A DNA stretch of 35,849 nt. It comes from Alphaproteobacteria bacterium RIFCSPHIGHO2_12_FULL_66_14 (GTDB lineage: Bacteria > Pseudomonadota > Alphaproteobacteria > Reyranellales > Reyranellaceae). Both the position numbers and the translations under genes were made by a program. The notes under the pieces are model-generated. The model was not told the origin of the DNA. It did no database searches and saw only the letters and a program-made list of their open reading frames with translations. How positions within the stretch are numbered: position 1 is the stretch's first letter; every line of letters begins with the position of its first letter. Location of the stretch: contig MEMN01000075.1 in NCBI GenBank assembly GCA_001767945.1, forward strand, positions 2,948 to 38,796, given 5' to 3'. This document shows, in pieces, positions 27,117 to 35,066 of the stretch.

Positions 27117-28172
27117 ATGACCATGACCCACGCCCCGCTTCTGCTCACCTGGTACGACCGACATCGTCGCACCCTGCCGTGGCGTGCGCCCTCGGGGGAG
27201 CGCACCCCGCCCTATCTCGTGTGGCTGTCGGAGATCATGCTGCAGCAGACCACCGTGGCCACGGTCGGCGACTATTACCGCCGTTTCGTCGAGCGCTGGC
27301 CCACCGTCGAGGCGCTCGCCGCCGCCCCGCTCGATGACGTGCTCTCGGCCTGGGCCGGCCTCGGCTATTACGCCCGCGCCCGCAATCTTCATGCCTGCGC
27401 CCAGGCCGTGGCAGACAAGCGCGGCGGCCGCTTCCCCGAGGATGAGGCCGCTTTGCGCGCACTCCCCGGCATCGGCCCCTATACGGCGGCCGCCATCCGC
27501 GCGATCGCCTTCGACCACAAAGCCTCGGCGGTCGACGGCAATGTCGAGCGCGTGATCGCCCGCCTGCAGGCGATCGAAACGCCGCTGCCCGATGCCAAGA
27601 TCGAAATCCATGCCCGCGCCGCCGAGCTGGTGCCCGAAGACCGCGCCGGCGACTACGCCCAGGCGATGATGGATCTCGGCGCCACGGTCTGCACGCCGCG
27701 CAAGCCGCTCTGCGTCATCTGCCCGCTCAGCCGAAGCTGCCGCGCACTAAAACTCGGCATCGCCGAGACTTTGCCGCGACGTTCTCCGAAAGCCGAGAAA
27801 CCGACCCGTCGCGGCCTCGCCTTCGTGCTGGCCCGCAAGGACGGCGCCATCCTGCTGCGCAAGCGGCCGACCAAGGGCCTTTTGGGCGGCATGGACGAGG
27901 TGCCGTCGAGCCCGTGGCGCGAGGGCAAATTCGTGGCGGCCGACGCGCTCAGCGACGCACCGGTGCCGGCGCGCTGGACGATCCTGGACGGGCTGGTCCG
28001 CCACACTTTTACGCATTTTCATCTCGAGCTCAGCGTCGCCCGCGCCACCGCCACCACCGACCGCCTGGCCCGGCTCCTGCCCGGCAGCGCCTGGTGCACC
28101 CTCGATCTCCTCGACGACCGCGCGCTCCCCACCGTCATGCGCAAGGTGATCGAAAAGGCCAGCCTGGCCTGA
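27117..28172 (+). CDS. mutY: A/G-specific adenine DNA glycosylase MutY
   Basis: This 351-residue repair enzyme removes adenine mispaired with 8-oxoguanine. Catalytic residues are E39 (SEIMLQQT) and D140 (VDGNVERVI), with the helix-hairpin-helix at LPGIGPYTAAAI (116-127). The iron-sulfur cluster ligands are C192, C199, C202 and C208. The C-terminal NUDIX-like 8-oxoG-recognition domain (about 230-345) contains RHTFTHFHLEL. It diverges from the DUF721 frame across 58 bp. Two close ATGs (27117 and 27123) are possible starts. A hairpin follows the stop directly. Confidence 0.97.
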   Translation: MTMTHAPLLLTWYDRHRRTLPWRAPSGERTPPYLVWLSEIMLQQTTVATVGDYYRRFVERWPTVEALAAAPLDDVLSAWAGLGYYARARNLHACAQAVADKRGGRFPEDEAALRALPGIGPYTAAAIRAIAFDHKASAVDGNVERVIARLQAIETPLPDAKIEIHARAAELVPEDRAGDYAQAMMDLGATVCTPRKPLCVICPLSRSCRALKLGIAETLPRRSPKAEKPTRRGLAFVLARKDGAILLRKRPTKGLLGGMDEVPSSPWREGKFVAADALSDAPVPARWTILDGLVRHTFTHFHLELSVARATATTDRLARLLPGSAWCTLDLLDDRALPTVMRKVIEKASLA

Positions 28173-28193
28173 GCTCTCCGCACGCCGGAGAGC
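28173..28193 (+). terminator. Stem-loop directly after mutY
   Basis: GCTCTCCG and CGGAGAGC pair over 8 bp with a 5-nt loop, starting at the base after the mutY stop. A weaker second stem (GTCGGC / GCCGAC, 28198-28220) has five T in its loop. The first hairpin lacks an immediate T-run, so termination is plausible but not certain. Confidence 0.4.
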
Positions 28194-28210
28194 CGTTGTC
28201 GGCCGAGGCT

Positions 28211-28333
28211 TTTTGCCGACGCCCCGGTGTCGGGAAAATCCTGTCGGAAAATTCAGGGCGTTGATCGGCAAGACTTTTCGCCGGCCGTTTTCCGACACCC
28301 GCGTGTCGAAGAATGCGAGCTGTGTCGGAAAAC
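28211..28333. repeat. Cluster of TGTCGGAAAA repeats in both orientations
   Basis: TGTCGGAAAA occurs exactly at 28242-28251 (+), 28288-28297 (-) and 28323-28332 (+). Variants lie at 28228-28238 (one extra G), 28304-28313 (TGTCGAAGAA) and 28211-28220 (inverted, GTCGGCAAAA). The second and third exact copies extend to a perfect 12-bp inverted repeat (GTTTTCCGACAC at 28287-28298 and GTGTCGGAAAAC at 28322-28333). It fills the noncoding stretch after mutY. Protein-binding array, structured RNA or remnant of a palindromic element are all possible. Confidence 0.6.
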
Positions 28334-28483
28334 CTCCTCACGCCGGACGGGGCATGGCCAAAGAAAAGGCCGACGCGGTTTAAGCGTCAGCCTGACAAGA
28401 TTAATAGCATATTCCTGTTGAATCTGCACATCACATTCGCGTGAGTGGATGCTGGCAGTGCAAGCACTCCGCTCGCGGCGCCT
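28334..28483. other. Noncoding stretch between repeat cluster and small protein gene
   Basis: Together with the repeat cluster this makes a gap of about 310 bp without a gene. Apart from a candidate minus-strand terminator at 28360-28388 it holds an AT-richer segment (about 28380-28440) that could contain a promoter, but I could not assign -35/-10 boxes or a coding frame. No tRNA or known small RNA was recognised. Confidence 0.4.
28360..28388 (-). terminator. Candidate terminator for the 60-aa protein gene
   Basis: On the minus strand GACGC/GCGTC (28388-28372, 7-nt loop) is followed by GGCC and TTTTCTTT (28367-28360). It lies about 96 bp after the stop of the small protein gene. The stem is short, so confidence is low. 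Confidence 0.3.
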
Positions 28484-28666
28484 CTAGATGAGGTTGGGTT
28501 TCGGCAGGCTGGTGGGGAGGATCTCGATCACCGAGTAGCCGTCCCGCTCGAGCGAAACCGCCTGAAGCTGGGCTTCCTTGAGGGTCGAGTAGGCGATGCC
28601 GATGCGGCGGCCGCCCTTGGGCTTTTCAACCCAGACCATATGCTTGCCGATTGCGGTTGTTGTCAT
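28484..28666 (-). CDS. Small protein of unknown function, 60 aa
   Basis: Starting from the ATG at 28666 (AGGG 6-9 nt upstream) this gene gives 60 residues. The sequence has a regular alternation (HMVWVEKPKGGRRIGIAYST, LKEAQLQAVSLERDGYSV, IEILPTSLPKPN) that resembles a compact alpha/beta fold with two strands around a central helix. No signal or membrane segment is present. I do not recognise a family. An upstream ATG at 28696 would add ten residues, but they fall outside the regular pattern. It diverges from the TetR gene across 115 bp. Confidence 0.6.
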   Translation of the reverse strand: MTTTAIGKHMVWVEKPKGGRRIGIAYSTLKEAQLQAVSLERDGYSVIEILPTSLPKPNLI

Positions 28667-28745
28667 GGCGGACCCTATACAGGCAAACGCCGGCATTAGC
28701 GAACACTCGATAGTTGGCTCCCAAACCAGTCAATTCTCATCCGTC

Positions 28746-28773
28746 TTGACAAAAAATGAATTTGAATTCATTT
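28746..28773 (+). promoter_or_regulatory. Promoter and AT-rich palindromic operator of the TetR/Rieske operon
   Basis: TTGACA, a consensus -35 box, is at 28746-28751. Immediately after it lies a perfect 9-bp inverted repeat, AAATGAATT-TG-AATTCATTT (28754-28773), which would cover the spacer and the -10 region. The TetR start codon is at 28782, only 30 bp from the -35 box, so the transcript would have almost no leader. This is a natural TetR autorepression site; binding is inferred. Confidence 0.6.
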
Positions 28774-28781
28774 CTTTACAC

Positions 28782-29411
28782 ATGGCCTACCGGCGCACCG
28801 AACGGGTCCAGGAGCAGCTTCAGGACAAGCGCGACCGCATCCTGCAGGCGGTCCGCGCGGTCGTGAGCGAGGTCGGCTTCCGCGGCGCCCAGGTCGCGAC
28901 CGTGGCCGAGGCGGCGGGAGTGGCGACCGGCACGATCTACCGGCATTTCCCATCCAAGGGCGAGTTGTTCGCCGAGGCGCTGGCCCTGAACGCGGGCCAC
29001 GAAGTGAGCGTCATGCAGGCCGTGGCCGACAGCGAGGGAACGGCCACGGCACGGCTCGCCGACGCGGTGCGCGTGTTCGCGCTCCGCGCCATGCGGGCAC
29101 GGCGGCTGGCCTGGGCGATGATCGCCGAACCGGCCGAGCCCGAAGTCGACGCGGCCCGCCTGAAATCCCGCCGCGCCTTCGCCGATGTGCTGCAAGGCCT
29201 GATCGAGGACGGCATCGCGCGCGCCGAGTTCCCGCCGCAGAACGCCCGCATCGCCGCCGCCGGCCTGATCGGCGCCCTGACCGAGGGACTGATCGGCCCC
29301 CTGGCGCAGGATGCGGAGGCGCCGCCCAACGCTCTGTCCTTGTCGCGCGAGATCACCGCCTTCTGCCTGCAGGCCGTCTCCGCCCGTCCTTATGAGGAGT
29401 CCCGCTCATGA
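28782..29411 (+). CDS. TetR-family transcriptional repressor
   Basis: This 209-residue protein has an N-terminal TetR DNA-binding domain, HTH around residues 36-58 (AQVATVAEAAGVATGTIYRHFPSKGEL split over helices 2-4), and a helical ligand-binding C-terminal domain. The frame is open further upstream, but the ATG at 28782 is chosen because the family starts a few residues before the first helix and because the operator and -35 box lie just before it. The stop overlaps the start of the oxygenase gene (ATGA). It probably represses this two-gene operon until an aromatic or toxic ligand binds. The ligand is unknown. Confidence 0.92.
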   Translation: MAYRRTERVQEQLQDKRDRILQAVRAVVSEVGFRGAQVATVAEAAGVATGTIYRHFPSKGELFAEALALNAGHEVSVMQAVADSEGTATARLADAVRVFALRAMRARRLAWAMIAEPAEPEVDAARLKSRRAFADVLQGLIEDGIARAEFPPQNARIAAAGLIGALTEGLIGPLAQDAEAPPNALSLSREITAFCLQAVSARPYEESRS

Positions 29412-30589
29412 CCATGACCGACGCCGCGGCTCCCGCCTCTACGGTTCCTCATTGGCAGCCCCTGTTCCAACGCCTGCTCGGAGAGATCGACGGGCGCACC
29501 AGCCCCGACTGGCAGGCCGACGAGGCCGGTCTCGATCCCGCCCTCTACATCGACCCAACGCGCTTCGCGCGCGAGCGCGAACGCCTGTTCCGCCGGATGC
29601 CGCTCTGCCTCGGTCCCGTCGACCAGCTCCGCGAGCCCGGCAGCGCGATGGCGCGCGAGATCTGCGGCGTGCCCGTGCTGATCACGCGCTCGCGCGAAGG
29701 GCACGTGAAAGTGTTCCTGAATGTCTGCCGTCATCGCGGCGCGCGGCTGATCGCGGGCGACGGCGAACCTTGCCGACGCCAGAGCCTGGTCTGCCCCTAT
29801 CACGGCTGGACCTACCGCCTCGACGGCTCGCTGGCCGGCCTGCCGCGCGCCGAGGCTTTCCCGACGGTCGACAAGCACACGCTCGGGCTGCGCGAGCTGC
29901 CGTCAGCCGTGCGCCACGGCATGATCTGGGCGGTGCTCGATCCCGCCGCCTCAGCGCCCGACATGGCGGCGTTCCTGGGCCCGCTCGACGGCGACCTCGC
30001 GGCGATCGGTCTCGGCGGCCATCGCCTCTATCGCCAGCACGCCATCAAGCGCGCCGCCAACTGGAAGCTGATCGTGGAAGCTTTCCTCGAGATCTATCAT
30101 CTGACGCGCCTTCACGCCGGCACGATCGGGCCATTTTTCGCCGACGCAGTCTCGGTGAGCGACGCGGTGGGCCCGCACATCCGCTTCCTCGCGGCGCGCG
30201 AACGCACGGCCGATATCCGCGAACTGCCGCCCGAGCGCTGGAGCCCGCAGCATCACGGCACGCTGGTGCACTTCGTGATGCCCAGCAGCATCTTCATCTA
30301 CCATCCCGACTACATCAGCCATCTTGGCCTGTTCCCGAGCGCGCCGGACGAGACGCTGTTCGTGCATTCCATGCTGACGCCGGACATTCCCGAGGACGAC
30401 AAGACGGCGATGCACTGGGCCCGCTCGTTCGAGCTGATCGACGGCGGCGTCTTCAACAGCGAGGATCTGCCGACCTGCGAGCAGATCCAGCGCGGCATGG
30501 GCAGCGGCGCCAACGAGCGGCTGATCGTGGGCCGGCTGGAGCAGAACCTGCGGCGGTTTCACGCCAATTTGGACGCGGCGTTGGATTAG
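29408..30589 (+). CDS. Rieske non-heme iron aromatic ring-hydroxylating oxygenase, alpha subunit
   Basis: This 393-residue protein has a Rieske [2Fe-2S] domain with C107-x-H109 and C129-x2-H132 (CRHRGARL and CPYHGW). The catalytic domain has the mononuclear iron ligands H231 and H236, with the bridging acid E228 in LEIYHLTRLH where many family members have Asp. D353 is a candidate third ligand. The family activates O2 to hydroxylate or demethylate aromatic or quaternary-ammonium substrates. No beta subunit, ferredoxin or reductase gene is adjacent, so it may be an alpha-only oxygenase using a reductase encoded elsewhere. It overlaps the TetR gene by 4 bp. Confidence 0.92.
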   Translation: MTMTDAAAPASTVPHWQPLFQRLLGEIDGRTSPDWQADEAGLDPALYIDPTRFARERERLFRRMPLCLGPVDQLREPGSAMAREICGVPVLITRSREGHVKVFLNVCRHRGARLIAGDGEPCRRQSLVCPYHGWTYRLDGSLAGLPRAEAFPTVDKHTLGLRELPSAVRHGMIWAVLDPAASAPDMAAFLGPLDGDLAAIGLGGHRLYRQHAIKRAANWKLIVEAFLEIYHLTRLHAGTIGPFFADAVSVSDAVGPHIRFLAARERTADIRELPPERWSPQHHGTLVHFVMPSSIFIYHPDYISHLGLFPSAPDETLFVHSMLTPDIPEDDKTAMHWARSFELIDGGVFNSEDLPTCEQIQRGMGSGANERLIVGRLEQNLRRFHANLDAALD

Positions 30590-30617
30590 AGGAGCATGAA
30601 ACGAGCGGCTCGAGCAC

Positions 30618-31010
30618 CTACTCCTCAAAGCGACCTGTGGCGTCACGATCGCGCTCGTATCGTCTCGTGAGCGGAAACGGCGGCAACCAGGACTCGCGAC
30701 GGACGGTCCAGAGTTCGTAGGTCGGCGTCAGTTGGTCGGGGGCATCCAGGGATCCCAGGTTCACACCGATTTCGTCTCCGCTCTGTCCAAAAACGGGCGA
30801 GCCGCAGCGGGGACAGAAGAACCGCCCACCATAGTCGCGCGCTTCGCCGTCGATCGTCACCGCATCCTGCGGGAACCACGCGGAGCCGTGAAAAAGGGCG
30901 CCATGATGCTTGCGGCAGTCGAGACAGTGACAAAGGCCGACCCGGTAGGGGCGTCCCGACGCCACAAATCGGACGTTGCCGCACAGGCAACCGCCGGTGA
31001 ATCGCTCCAT
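30618..31010 (-). CDS. GFA-family (CENP-V/GFA domain) zinc protein
   Basis: This 130-residue protein matches the glutathione-dependent formaldehyde-activating (GFA) domain. Seven cysteines fall in the family pattern: C8, C10, C27, C29, C32, C66 and C69 (CLC, CHCLDC, CPRC), which hold two zinc ions. The segment FFCPRCGSPVFG is diagnostic. The founding member was proposed to bind S-hydroxymethylglutathione, but most family members have no proven activity. It lies near a GST gene on the same strand, but 43 bp after the NTF2-like gene, so a thiol or aldehyde detoxification context is possible. Confidence 0.9.
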   Translation of the reverse strand: MERFTGGCLCGNVRFVASGRPYRVGLCHCLDCRKHHGALFHGSAWFPQDAVTIDGEARDYGGRFFCPRCGSPVFGQSGDEIGVNLGSLDAPDQLTPTYELWTVRRESWLPPFPLTRRYERDRDATGRFEE

Positions 31011-31053
31011 GCTGTGTCTCCTCCAGGCTTCGACTCAATCATAGCCCTCCCGC

Positions 31054-31449
31054 TCAGGATTGCGCGCGCAGGTCGAAGTGGAAAACCTTCGAGATGATCT
31101 GCCAGCGACCGTCGACGAAGACGAAGGTCAGAAGATCGCTGAAGAATTTGGCGCCGATGGCGCATTCGACGCGGGCGAAGGCCGTCACCGGCCCGGCGAA
31201 CTCGATGGCGACGATGCGGTCCGCCCGCACCTCGTTCCGGCTGGCCGGCGAAGGCCGTTGGTCGACGATCGGGAAGTACTCGTCCATGCCGAGATGGACG
31301 AGCGTGCCGTCCGTCGCGCAGACATAGTGCGCCTTGGCGTGAAACACCGAGCGCAACAGGGCCGTGTCGCTGTGGTACAGCCCGTCGAAATACTTGCCGA
31401 GAACGGCGGCGACGGCGGCGAAGTTCGTCTCCATCCGGGCCACCGTCAT
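31054..31449 (-). CDS. NTF2-like (SnoaL/DUF4440-type) protein
   Basis: This 131-residue protein has the cone-shaped NTF2-like pattern: an N-terminal helix (FAAVAAVLGKYFDGLYHSD), a turn (TALLRSVFHAKAHYV), then beta strands ending in VFVDGRWQIISKVFHFD. The start is taken at 31449, because its ATG overlaps the GST stop as TGATG; the frame is open further upstream, inside GST, as a shadow. Family members bind or turn over small molecules and include isomerases and dehydratases; no catalytic residue can be assigned here. It is co-translated with the GST gene. Confidence 0.8.
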   Translation of the reverse strand: MTVARMETNFAAVAAVLGKYFDGLYHSDTALLRSVFHAKAHYVCATDGTLVHLGMDEYFPIVDQRPSPASRNEVRADRIVAIEFAGPVTAFARVECAIGAKFFSDLLTFVFVDGRWQIISKVFHFDLRAQS

Positions 31450-32063
31450 CAGGCCGCGATGAGGCCTTCGGCCCGCATCGCCGCTTGCACGGAGGGCCGT
31501 GCGGCAACCCGGGCGACGAAAGCCGCGACGTTGGGCCATTTGGCCAAGCCGATCCCCGTCGGCCCCGTCCAGTTCGCGACCGTGAAGAGATAGGCGTCGG
31601 CGACCGAAAAGCGCTCGCCCAGAAGATAGAGGCGGCCGTCGCCCAGGAGTTGCTCGAAGTAGTCGAGGCGGCGGGCGACATTGGCCTGGGCCGCCCGCTT
31701 TGCTTCCTCGGAAGTGGACGGGGTGAACAGTGGTGAGAACGCCTTGTGCAGCTCCGACGCGATGAAATTCAGATGCTCCTGGAGGCGGACCCTCTCGAGC
31801 GTGCCGTTCGCCGGCGCAAGGCCAGCCGCCGGATACCGGTCGGCAATGAACTGCACCATGACGGCGCCCTCGGTCAGCACCTCGCCGTCGTCGAGACGGA
31901 GCGCCGGCACGTATCCCTTGGGATTGACCTTCGAAAATTCCTCGCCGCTTGCCGTCTTCCGCGATGCCAGGTCGACGCGCTCCAGGTCGAACGGCACGCC
32001 GGCTTCACGCAGGCTGATGTGCGGGGAAAGCGAGCAGGCGCCGGGGGCGTAATAGAGCTTCAT
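31449..32063 (-). CDS. Beta-class glutathione S-transferase
   Basis: This 204-residue protein starts with MKLYYAPGACSLSPHISLRE, where C10 matches the catalytic or mixed-disulfide cysteine of bacterial beta-class GSTs. The thioredoxin-like domain (1-80) has NPKGYVPAL with the cis-proline and TEGAVM for glutathione binding; residues 88-204 are the helical domain. It probably conjugates or reduces electrophiles with glutathione in the cytoplasm. It diverges from an HxlR regulator across 134 bp and is followed by the NTF2-like gene with 1-bp overlap. Control by HxlR is inferred from this layout. Confidence 0.93.
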   Translation of the reverse strand: MKLYYAPGACSLSPHISLREAGVPFDLERVDLASRKTASGEEFSKVNPKGYVPALRLDDGEVLTEGAVMVQFIADRYPAAGLAPANGTLERVRLQEHLNFIASELHKAFSPLFTPSTSEEAKRAAQANVARRLDYFEQLLGDGRLYLLGERFSVADAYLFTVANWTGPTGIGLAKWPNVAAFVARVAARPSVQAAMRAEGLIAA

Positions 32064-32122
32064 TGCGTGATCCTCGGTTTGACTGGGGTGATTGGAAGGT
32101 CTCGCGGAAGCTAGGCGATATC

Positions 32123-32184
32123 GGTAACCTTTGTATATGTCATAACCATATGTTACTTCATTTTCAGATAACCTCGCGGTAACC
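32123..32184. promoter_or_regulatory. Candidate HxlR operator region with TAACC motifs
   Basis: The 134-bp gst/hxlR spacer contains GGTAACC at 32123-32129 and 32178-32184, CATAACC at 32141-32147 and GATAACC at 32167-32173. An imperfect dyad centred at 32140 has GTAAC and GTTAC ends (32124-32156) with an AT-rich core. HxlR-family proteins bind such dyads between divergent genes. The site is inferred. Confidence 0.4.
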
Positions 32185-32197
32185 GGCGAAAACGGCG

Positions 32198-33729
<1,532 letters not shown>

Positions 33730-33768
33730 AGTGTTTTCCCGCAGACCCACCATGGCTAGGCGGTTACG

Positions 33769-33808
33769 TTGAAGAAGCGCCGCCGATCGACTAGGTTACA
33801 TGTAACCT
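33769..33808 (+). promoter_or_regulatory. mazEF promoter with 16-bp palindromic operator
   Basis: AGGTTACATGTAACCT (33793-33808) is a perfect 16-bp palindrome, 16 bp before the antitoxin ATG. TTGAAG at 33769-33774 and TAGGTT at 33792-33797 form a -35/-10 pair with 17-bp spacing, so the palindrome overlaps the -10 box. A further half-site GGTTAC is at 33762-33767. This fits autorepression by the antitoxin or the toxin-antitoxin complex. Confidence 0.65.
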
Positions 33809-33824
33809 GAACTGGAGTTCGATC

Positions 33825-34055
33825 ATGCCTGCGTCTCGCCCCAAGTCTTCTCGCATCAAGGTGCGCGAACACCGGGAGCGGCTGCGTCAGCAAGGTCTGC
33901 GGCCCATTCAGATCTGGGTGCCCGACACCGGGGCGCCGGCATTCCGCTCGGAAGCCCGGCGCCAGTCCGTGGCCGTCGCGGCCAGTTCCTGGGCGGCCGA
34001 GGATCAGGCCTTCATCGACGCCTTGGCCGAAGCCGATCCCGACACCGAGGCATGA
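33825..34055 (+). CDS. MazE-type antitoxin (DUF3018 family)
   Basis: This 76-residue protein has a basic N-terminal half (SRIKVREHRERLRQQGLRPIQI, split across the DNA-binding region) and an acidic C-terminal half (EDQAFIDALAEADPDTEA), as expected for an antitoxin that binds DNA and wraps the toxin. IQIWVPDTGAPAFRSEARRQS is the DUF3018 hallmark; this family is annotated as antitoxin MazE-like. GGAG precedes the ATG. It overlaps the toxin start by 4 bp (ATGA), assuring antitoxin is made first, and a perfect palindrome lies upstream. Confidence 0.92.
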   Translation: MPASRPKSSRIKVREHRERLRQQGLRPIQIWVPDTGAPAFRSEARRQSVAVAASSWAAEDQAFIDALAEADPDTEA

Positions 34056-34423
34056 AGCGCGGCGACATCTGGACGGCCGCCGGCGGAAAAGACTACGCCG
34101 GCAAGCCCAGGCCGGTGGTCATCGTCCAGGACGACGCCTTCGACGGCACCGACTCGATCACGATCTGCGCCTTCACCACCGACGAGACGGAGGCTCCGCT
34201 GTTCCGGCTGGTCGTACAGCCGACGGCCCGGAATGGACTGCGGGCGACATGCCGCCTGATGGTCGACAAGGTGACGACCGTTCCCAAGAACAGGCTTGGC
34301 ACTCACGTCGGCCGGCTCGACGATGAAGACATGCTTCGGCTCAATCAGGCGATTCTGGTCTTCCTGGGTCTTGCGACCTCGCCGAAAACGAGCCGCTCGA
34401 TCGGCGGAACCCACCAGACCTAG
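34052..34423 (+). CDS. MazF/PemK-type toxin (endoribonuclease)
   Basis: This 123-residue protein carries the MazF fold signatures RGDIWTAAGG (3-12) and KPRPVVIVQDDAF (18-30), with the conserved Arg at 20, and a strand with TICAFTTD. Family members cut mRNA at short sequences and arrest growth until neutralised by MazE. The gene overlaps its antitoxin by 4 bp. The C-terminal KTSRSIGGTHQT extension looks disordered. The cut-site preference cannot be predicted. It lies just before a decayed GST fragment, hinting at insertion into older sequence. Confidence 0.92.
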   Translation: MKRGDIWTAAGGKDYAGKPRPVVIVQDDAFDGTDSITICAFTTDETEAPLFRLVVQPTARNGLRATCRLMVDKVTTVPKNRLGTHVGRLDDEDMLRLNQAILVFLGLATSPKTSRSIGGTHQT

Positions 34424-34443
34424 GCGATGTTGCCAAAGGGCAA

Positions 34444-34528
34444 TTACAGGAACCGGGCGAGTTCCTCGGCGATCGCCTTCCGCACATCCGGGCATTCGAC
34501 TTACCGCCCGTCGTCATCGCATGATCGA
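34444..34528 (-). pseudogene. Decayed 3' end of a GST gene
   Basis: On the minus strand positions 34500-34444 read VECPDVRKAIAEELARFL and then a stop. The intact GST at 35067 ends SERPGVKKAIAGELAQVVNS, so the C-terminal helix is clearly related. In the same frame a TAA lies directly upstream (34501-34503). Before it the DNA still resembles the intact gene around TCGATCA (34522-34528) but in another register, as expected after small indels. No further upstream GST sequence is seen; the small membrane protein gene ends at 34552. It is a remnant of a second GST copy. Confidence 0.6.
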
Positions 34529-34551
34529 AGGAGCGGGCTCGCCAATAGCCT

Positions 34552-34971
34552 TCATGCATTGCGGTTCCGGCGGAAGATCAGGGCAACGATTACCCCGCCC
34601 AGCACCGAAGCCAGGACCATGATCACGAAGAGGCCTACTGCGGCCCACAGAGCATAGGCGGCCGCTTTGGCGCCGGCCTCTTCGTACTTTTTGTTCACAG
34701 TCGCCCGCAGATCACCGACCTGCTCCTTTATCTCGTCTCGCAGCGCCTTCAGTTCGGGCGGCAGCGGCACGTTTGCGCGGACGCGCTCCATGCCGGAGTC
34801 CTTCGCCTTTTCGAGCGTATCCCTGACCGGCGAAGGCTGCTGCTGGACCTGCGCCTGCTGCACGGCGGCAGGCCCAGGACCGGAACCTTCCCGATCCACC
34901 AATCTGGCGGTGGCGCCCCCGGCCACCATGACGGCAAGAACGAAGACCAGCGACGGGACAAGTCTGGGCAT
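34552..34971 (-). CDS. Small membrane protein of unknown function
   Basis: This 139-residue protein has an N-terminal hydrophobic signal or anchor (residues 4-21), a Gln/Pro/Ala-rich linker (30-50), a charged helical segment likely to form a coiled coil (RDTLEKAKDSGMERVRAN, then LKALRDEIKEQVGDLRAT), and a C-terminal transmembrane helix (about 106-131) ending in basic RRNRNA. GAGG lies about 7 nt before the ATG. No family was recognised. It sits between the GST remnant and the intact GST gene on the same strand as both. Confidence 0.65.
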   Translation of the reverse strand: MPRLVPSLVFVLAVMVAGGATARLVDREGSGPGPAAVQQAQVQQQPSPVRDTLEKAKDSGMERVRANVPLPPELKALRDEIKEQVGDLRATVNKKYEEAGAKAAAYALWAAVGLFVIMVLASVLGGVIVALIFRRNRNA

Positions 34972-35066
34972 CGGGAAACCTCATCGATCCGGCCTGGGAA
35001 TAATAGCATGACCGGCAGAGAAACACCCCTGTACGAGCGCGCCGAGTGGGCCAGGCCAAGGGTCGT

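Noticed and set aside
27059-27205. N-terminal extension of the DUF721-DsbA frame
   Set aside because: It overlaps the mutY start on the other strand and its 49 residues do not look like the family; the ATG at 27058 has an AAGG site.
28211-28333. CRISPR array
   Set aside because: The repeats are only 10 bp, in both orientations and irregularly spaced, and no cas gene is present.
28173-28483. tRNA or known small RNA gene after mutY
   Set aside because: No cloverleaf, no CCA-like end and no known RNA family motif was seen; only hairpins and the TGTCGGAAAA repeats.
33825-34528. Transposon carrying mazEF
   Set aside because: No transposase, terminal inverted repeats or target duplication were found by eye around the module, although the nearby GST remnant hints at past rearrangement.
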